Assembly (NCBI GenBank): GCA_024516035.1
Contig: CM044964.1
Location: forward strand, 7,686,236-7,750,235
Direction of reading: 5' to 3'
Length of the DNA: 64,000 nucleotides
Source of the DNA: Bactericera cockerelli
Lineage: Eukaryota > Arthropoda > Insecta > Hemiptera > Triozidae
Shown: positions 23,201 to 32,211 of the stretch, one piece after another
Numbering within the stretch: position 1 is the first letter of the stretch
How the letters are laid out: every line of letters starts with the position of its first letter
Notes under the pieces: generated by a model
What the model saw: the letters and a program-made list of their open reading frames with translations, nothing else
Database searches by the model: none
Told to the model about the DNA's origin: nothing
Translations under genes and position numbers: made by a program

Positions 23201-25036
23201 AAGAGGTTTCCAATATAGTCAGTTCTCTATTACACATAAACAAGTGACGCAGGGACCTGAGATTTTCTCTATCATAAAGAGTTTTCTATTATATCCAGGT
23301 TCGGACATGGATTGATGACCGTTCTGGTTTTGAATCCATCTATAATCATCATGACAATCAACGTTCTTCTAGTTATTCCAGGTCTAACTCAGGCTGGGTG
23401 AGGTTAATTTGAGACTAGTTTGCTACCCACTCGGCCACGGTGACTACAATTGGGAAGCCTAAATAATGCAATATTATTTTTCTAAACCATAACATAAGTG
23501 TTACATGTAAGCATAAGTGTTACATGGAAACAACCAAATCCAAGCCATTGTGTTTTTATTTATTTCCATCAATATACTAATTACAAATTTACCCTATCAA
23601 AATAATTAAACTATTAAACTTAATACCAATAAACAATTTTAAATATAACAATGTAAAAAAAAAAAAATAGTTTTAATTGAAATAAAACAGAGAAAGAAGG
23701 AGTTAACATGTTACCATGGTAACTACATGTTGGTGTTACCATGGCAACAAAGAAATCTAAGCCATTGACCCACTGTCCATTGTATACATAGATGTTACAA
23801 TGGAAACGACCATACCTAAGCCATAGTATTGTTAATAGTGTTACCATGGTAACGACCAAATCTAAGCCATTGTTCATTGTATACATACTATACATAGATG
23901 TTACCATGGAAACAACCATACCTAAGCCATAGTAATGTTATTAGTGTTGCCATGGCAACGACCAAATCTAAGCCATTGTATAGGTGTTACCATGACAACA
24001 AGCAAATCTAAGCCATTGTATAGGTGTTACCATGACAACAAGCAAATCTAAGCCATTGTATAGGTGTTACTATTGCAACAAACAAATCTAATCCATTGTC
24101 CATTGTATAGGTGTTACCATGGAAACTACCGTACCTTAGCCATTGACCCACTGTATGGGTGTTACCATGGACCATAACTGAGCCATATTATTGTTATTAT
24201 TATTATTATACAACGATTTATCTCTATATTATATAAATGAGAAATATGGACGGGCTTTGTGGCTTTGTGACTTTGTGGCTTTGTGTGCAGCAATTGTTTA
24301 GCCGAAACGGTAAGAGATAGCGAAAAATTGATGAGAGATGACCCCAAGTAAAATTGCCGGAAAATACCAGATAAATTATCAAAAGTCCGAAATTCCAAAC
24401 CGTCCTTGAGTTATGACCTTCCTCAAGTATTTCCTTGAGGAAGGGTCCGATTTTAAGACAGTCTTTGCCCTGGAACTTGAAATCTATCGCGAGGACCTAT
24501 ATTTTTTATTATTTAATAACACATTAGACAAAATTAGCTTTCATTTAATTCATTTTAGGCCACATTCTGACGTACCGTTCTCGAGATAGAAGCCAGAATG
24601 TTCGAAATTTCGACCTTTTTTTCAGACTTTTCACGTTTTTTAGCACATTCCAGCACGGAACTTAAAATTTGTCGCGAGGACCTATATTTTTTATTATTTA
24701 ATAACACATTAGGCAAAACTAGCTTTCATTTAATTCATATAAGGCCACATTCTGACGTACCGTTCTCGAGATAGAAGCCAGAATGTTCGAAATTTCGACC
24801 ATTTTTTCAGACTTTTCACGTTTTTTTTTACAGATTCCAGCACGGAACTTAAAAGTTATCGCGAGGACCTATATTTTTATTGTAAAAACTGTCTGAGAAC
24901 ATCACATGATTTTATTTGAGCCCTTTGTTGCCATATTCTGACAAACCGTTCTCGAAATATGGGCCAGTTTGCTACATTATCAATATCCGCTATGATAGAT
25001 TTGGCTCGGGATTTTAAGATTTACAGCGATGATGGT

Positions 25037-25093
<57 letters not shown>

Positions 25094-25210
25094 TGATGTG
25101 TGTGTGGTGATGTGTGTGTGTGTGTATGGTTTGTGTGTGGTGTGTTGTGTGGTGTTGTGTGTGGCTGTGTGTGTGTGTGTGTGGGTGGGTGGGTGTGTGT
25201 GGGTGAGTGG

Positions 25211-25241
<31 letters not shown>

Positions 25242-28200
25242 TGTGTGGATGGGTGTGTGTATGTGTGTGGTGTGTGTGATGTGTGTGGGTGTGTTGTGTG
25301 TGTGTGTGTGGGTGTGTTTGGGTGGGTGTGTGTATGGGTGTGTTTGTGGATGTGGATGTGTGTGTGTGTGTGTGTGTGTGTGTCTGTGTGTGTGTGTGTG
25401 GATGGGTGTGTGAGGTGTGTGTATGTGGTGTGTGGGTGTGGTGTGTGTGATGGCTTGGCTAAGCGGGTGCAGCCCGCTAGTTAGGTATAAATGGACATTA
25501 TGTACATACAAATAATTAATTTAACAATGAAAAAAATGGAAACAATATATACAATGAAAATGAAAAAGAACAGAAAATATATAAAAACATAAGTCCTAAC
25601 TAAAGGGCGGGGTTATTGCCTATGGCAATCTCTTCCACCCAACCCTTTATCTGTTCCACCCAAACTGTTATCAGTGTTACCATGGCAACGTCCACATCCA
25701 CATCTGTTCACAGACAAGCCCCCCCCGCCGCCCAGTGTCTGCTCCTCCCCCCTCCCCTCCACCTCCACCGACTACTTCACCCCCCTCACCATCCAGACCT
25801 CCTCCCCCACCCCCCTCTCCAACAGCTGCCCCTCCAGCCTGGACGAGCTGGCCTCGATGAGTGATTCACCCTGTATGCTGCGAGGCCTCGCGGCGGAGTC
25901 ACCCGGTATGTATCCTCTTTTTTTTTATTATCAAGGGTGGTGCGGAAGAGAATGCCGTTGGCATTAGCACCGCCCCTGATCAAGTTTTGTTTTGTAATTT
26001 TAATTTCTATGTATGACGTATGTATATATTCTATGTTATTTGTAAATAAAACTTGATCCAACATGTTTAATAATAATAATAATGTTTTTTTTTTAAGATT
26101 TTTTTTTAAGTTTATTTCAAAACACTCATGACTGTGTTTTTCCAATTTATAATATTGTTTAGTAATTTAGATGAACAAGAGATTTTTTTTTTTACATCCG
26201 AGAGAATAATAGAATAGAATATAGGGTAATTGTTTCAAAAGTTTATTTCAGAACACTCATGTGTTTTTCCAATTTATAATATTGTTTAGTAATTTAGATG
26301 AACAAGAGATTTTTTTTTTTTACTTCCGAAAGTGTTTTTCCAATTTATAATATTGTTAAGTAATTTAGATGAACGAGATATTTTTTTTTTACTTCCGAAA
26401 AAATAATAGATTAGAATATAGGGTAATTGTATTTCATCATAAAAGATAGTGAGAGTATCTATTATTTTATTTATTTATTATAAACATTGAACGGGAACAC
26501 CCTTTGCTAACTATCCTAACTAAGCTAGTACAATAATGGACCTTAAACCTATCTAACGCTATCTATGACCTAACAAACCTAGTAAAGCTGATAAAAAAAT
26601 TACACTAAAAAACTATATAAAAGAGGCAGGGACAAGAAGGAAGATTCAGTTCACCTAGTTTGATCAGATAGAGTTGAAATAATGTTTAATGTTTTGAATA
26701 GATGTAGAAATTATATTGGAAGTATTGTATAAAAAAGTTGTTCTGATTTCAATTTTTTTCTTTCTTCGTATTCCTGAACGTTTCGTAACCTCCTGAGAGC
26801 AACTTGGATTTTGTGTCTGTCTCGGTCTGTTATTTGAAATCCTTGCAAATCTCAGAAATAAATGAAAGGTTTACAATGAATTATGATTTTTTCTGTGAAT
26901 GCGTCTTAGCGTTCTACATAGACCGTTTTTATTGTTTTATGGATGAATTATTATTATGCTCTGGTATTTAAGAAAATCCTAAAATTCTGACAAAAAAGTT
27001 GAAAAATTAACTTGCCGCTGCAGAACATTTGAATTTAACGGCTTGCTTTTCGTTTTTCGTAGGTTTTGGACAAAAGTATACTCAGTATTACCTATTATTT
27101 ACATGCATACATGCATATTATTTACATGCAAAAAAAACAATGTTATTCCTAAAATGTAAAATAATAAAATAAAATTTTATTTGTTTTTTTTTGGTTTTGT
27201 TTTTCATTTAATTTAATTGAATTCGTTTAATTTTTGTTTAATCTTTTTGTTTTTCTGTATATTTCATTGTATTCTACTGTGTATACATATTATTTTTTTT
27301 TTTTTTAAAGCTTTATTAGGAGGACAAACAGGCAACAGTATAAAATTAAGAAAAGAAAGAAAGAAAAAAAAAAAACAAACAAACAAATGACAAAATAAAT
27401 AAGTAAAAAAGAAAAGAAAATAACAATAATGTCCTACCTAAAGGGCGGGGTTATTGCCTGTGGCAATCTCTTCCACCCAACCCTTTTTTTTCTACCTAAT
27501 AAAGCTTACTATAATAATAATAATAATAATAATGTGAAAAAAAACAATTATTATATCCGGTTTGTAATTTTATTTTCCAGGCACAGACAGTGGCCGAGGA
27601 GGGAGGGATATGAAGAAGTTTGTTGTGATAAGGGTTGCCATGGAGACGAGTGGGGCCGGCGGGGGCCGCACAGGGAGGGCCAGAGATCCGGCCATCCGTA
27701 AGGTGAGAGTCTTTCAACATTGTCTTTTTTTTTTGGCTTTCTTTTATATGGCAGGATTCTCCTTCAAGAAGCTCTTCCACCCAACCATTTTTAAGTTGTC
27801 GAAAATGAATCAAACCAGAAGCAGTCAGCATACTAAGCTTTTGTTAAATTATTAATTCTTCTTATGATGTAATTGATGAAATTTTGTGAATATGTGTCTG
27901 TCCCGGTAGGTCAGTGATAAAGGCGGCACTCTGTGAATCCAGAGGTCGTGGGTTCGAAACCCAGCCGGGACATGACAAGTTATCCTCCCATTTGGGATTT
28001 TTACCACATAATAATATGTCTTGGGCTTACTGCTGGAATAATGGGACTTTAATAGTCCTAATCAAGCAGTATAAATAAAACGATATTATTATTATTAATT
28101 TTTTTTTTTTGTGAATATACATAAATAAAGAATGAAAAAAAAACTTGTCTTTTTCTTCTCTTTGGGTTTACCGTCTCTCTGAAATGCATATCACGACCGG

Positions 28201-31200
28201 AGATTCATGCTCCATTCGTTGGAAACTCACAAATTAGCTACTTAAATTAACCTCAGCCTTTAAAAAATAAATATACAATATATAAAGATTTCTATTTAAT
28301 TTCAGAATATAGGAGAATCTCACCAACTCGAAATTTAAAGAACAGAAGCTCGTGATTTCGAGCTATCGTGATATTTAAAATAAGGGACGAATTTTGCCGT
28401 TTGACATTCTTTTGAATTAACAAGATTTTCGATCTAAAAGGATTTCAAGTTAGCGAGATTTTACTGTATCCAGGTTCAATAATATATCTTACTCTCTCCT
28501 AACCTCAGTGGTAAAGGCGGCACTGTGTGAATCCAGAGGTTCCAGAAGTCGCGGGTTTGAAACCCAGCTGGACATAACAAATTTGCCTCCCATTTGAGAT
28601 GTTTACCACTTAATAATAATACATCTTGGTCTTAAAAGTCCTAATCGGGCATCATAAATGAGGCGATATTATTATTATACTGATTTTTTATATACACCCA
28701 ACCCTTGTATTATATTATACAATATAATAAAAGGGTTGGGTGGAAGAGATTGCCAAAGGCAATAACCCCGCCCTTTAGTTAGGACATATATTATGTATAT
28801 ATTTATTTCTTTTATTGTATTGTATTTTAATTTGTAATTATTTGTGTTGTATATAATATGTCCTATTAACACGTATGAGACGGGTCCTGTTTTCTATAGT
28901 TTGTACGCTGGGACGGCTTCAAATTAGGGTATGTGTTCCAAATATGACAACAACATAAAAAAAAAAAAAATTGGGACGGGCGAGTACAAAAATATATTAA
29001 AAATTGCATTATCTGTGCCCACCGGTGGGTCAGGTTACAAGGGAAATTGAAAAAAAAACGTGACCCACCGGTGGGCACGCCGTCTCATACGTGTAAAGTA
29101 TGTATCCTATGGGGTTCGGTGGAAGAGAAAGCCACAGGCTTTAACCTCGCCCCTTGGTTCACTACATATTCTATTTTTTTTTTTTTTTTTTTTAGCATGT
29201 CCTATTTTGTTGAATGTATGTAGTTGACCAATAAAGAGTTAAATAATAATAATAATAAATAAATAAATTTAATTTTCTCCCCTCAGGTGTGTCTGGAGGT
29301 GGGCGCTCTGCCCAAGGGCTGGGAGAAGACGTCGAAATCCTCCTCCTCCTCCCCCTCTCCCTCCCCCTCCCTCTCCTCTCCCTCGCCCAAACCTCTCCTC
29401 TCCCCCTCCTCCTCCTCGCTCAAGTCACAGAGCTCCCCCTCCTCGCTGGGTGGCGGAGGAAGCAAGGCCAGACGAAAGCAGGGAGAAGAGAAAGCGAGCA
29501 AGAAGTGTGAGAGCACGTTCGCACCGAAAGATCTGCAGGCCCTGGTGAAGAATTTGGAGTCGGAGATTGTGGTGTGCGAGCGTGAGTGAATTTTATTTAT
29601 ATTTATTTGGGTTTATACTGATTAAAATAGAGAGGTTAGTTGACGGCATGGATTACCAGAACTATTACCTGCTGATGAGAGCAAATAAGCTCGAAACAGC
29701 TGTCCAGGTAAGTTCTGATATTCATGTACATCTAGTACAACTTCTCACTTTGCTGTTTATATGGACTGATACTGATTAACGTCGCTTTCAACTTCAACAT
29801 AGTCCTCAGATCCAACCTTGATAAATTGAACATTTATTTATTAAACGTTATCACAACAGTTTGAAAATTACTCACAAATAAAGGAGAGAAAACACTAAAC
29901 CCTGGCCCAAGTGTTTAACAGTCTGATTAATCTAGTCCATTAGCTATTTCTCACCTTTCTATTTATACTGATTAAAATAGAGAGGTTAGTTGAAGGCATG
30001 GATATTCAGAACTATTACCTGCTGACGAGAGCAAATAAGCTCGAAACAGCTGTCCAGGTATGTTCTGATATTCATGATTACGACTTGCCGATACAGAATT
30101 TTTTGTAGAATCTAAAATGTAGAAAAAATGGTAGTGGTTTTGGAGATACAATTGATTCAGTATAAAATCTCAAAATTGATACGTGTATACAATGTGAAAC
30201 AATCACGAGGAAGTATTGTGTCAACAATTGGCAGTGTTTTTTTTTTTTTAGATGAGTTTTTCACAGATTTTTTTTCGTAGCCATGCAACAGGAACTTTTA
30301 GTGGGTAGCATCGAAATTATGAAAACTAAATACTAATGCATCATATCTCCAACCAACCATCATATTCCAATATCAATCTCGTAATCGTAATATTATTTTA
30401 ATAACCGAACTAAGAAGCTTGATCGATAGAGCGGCGGCCTTGTAACCTGGGGGTCGGTGGTTCAAGTCCCGTTTTCAGCGTAGATTTAGTAAAGCGAAGT
30501 TTGAGTAGTTGTGATATCACGAAAGTGATTAATAGAAATATGATATTCTTTTAAATATCAATCTCGTAATGCTTCGTCGTAATTGAACTACTACTAAACG
30601 ACCTCAGTGGCTTGATCGATAAGGCAGCGGACTTGTAACCTGGAGGTCGGTGGTTCAAGTCCCGGTTTCAGCGTAGATTTAGTAAAGCGAGTTTGAGTAG
30701 TTGTGATATCACGAAAGTGACTAACACAAATATGATAACTTTTTAATTGAACTACTAATAAAGTTGCCGACCTCCGTGGCTCAGTGGTTGAAAACATTGA
30801 TTGCTGACTCGGAGGTTGCGGGCTCGAATCCCGGCCGGAGAGGAAAATTCTGAACGAGTTTTTCCGTTTCCGGAATGGCATGGATGTAAAGGTAAAGTGC
30901 CCTGAAGAAATGCGAAAGCTGTTCCGGGGCACAATTACTAAAAAACTAATAAAGTTGGTTTTGTCGGATTTCAGTTCAACTCCGAGACGAAAATGAGAGA
31001 CGCAAGAAATACAAGGAGGATGATTCGAGACGCACACACAACTACGATCAGTTCATCTGCGCCTTCCTATCCATGCTCACAGTACAGGTGAGAAAAGTAC
31101 TTGTTTGAGAAAAGAGTTATCCATAAGCATATTTCTCGATATAATGAGATTATTTTTATTTCTTGTGTTATGTTGATGGATATCTCTGTGTCTGGAAAGT

Positions 31201-32173
31201 GAGGAGAGAGTTTGTGAATTAGAACACAAGTGTCAAGAATAACCTGGGCATACACAGTCAGTATGTTATGTTTCCTAAACAAAGCTAGCGGGACAGACTA
31301 CCGTCTTACCTCTGAGTTAACGAATATTATAGCTAATATATTTTATTCCAGGGAACGCTGGCACATCTGGTGGCTGCGGAGCACTTGACCAGCAACAAGA
31401 CCAGCAGCCAAGCCAGCAAGACCTACCAGGCAGCCAGTAGCTGTCTCCTGTCGCTCCACAGCGGGAACAATGACAGCTCCACCTTGGGTATGTCGGATTT
31501 TAGGGTTGGGTGGAAGAGATTGCCATAGGCAATAACCCCCGGGAACAATGACAGCTCCACCTTGGGTATGTCGGATTTTAGGGTTGGGTGGAAGAGATTG
31601 CCATAGGCAATAACCCCCGGGAACAATGACAGCTCCACCTTGGGTATGTCGGATTTTAGGGTTGGGTGGAAGAGCTTGCCATAGGCAATAACCCCCGGGA
31701 ACAATGACAGCTCCACCTTAGGTATGTATGTCGGATTTTAGGGTTGGGTGGAAGAGATTGCCATAGGCAATAACCCCCGGGAATAATGACAGCTCCACCT
31801 TGGGTATGTCGGATTTTAGGGTTGGATGGAAGAGATTGCCATAGGCAATAACCCCCGGGAACAATGACAGCTCCACCTTGGGTATGTCGGATTTTAGGGT
31901 TGGGTGGAAGAGATTGCCATAGGCAATAACCCCGTCCTTTAGTTCGGATATGTGTTTTTATATATTTTCTATTTTTCATTTTTATTGTATACCTATATTG
32001 TTTCCATTTTTTTTTTTTCATTGTTAAAATAATTATTTTTATGTACATAATGTACATTTATATCTAATAAAGCGTTGTATAATAATAATAATTTTACTTC
32101 CGAGGAATTTGTAGTACTAGAAATCGGAAGTATTGTGTTCTTTTTTGTAAAAAAAAATAATATTTTTTTGGTC

Positions 32174-32211
<38 letters not shown>

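Noticed and set aside
22437..23290. CRISPR-like regular array
   Set aside because: Units are contiguous with no distinct spacers, in a eukaryotic intron; a minisatellite.
30598..30680. tRNA genes at the many GCTCAGTGG ... GGTTCGAATCC heads
   Set aside because: Acceptor stems do not close, each head is followed by a family-specific body, and the same head recurs with shared tails; these are SINEs.
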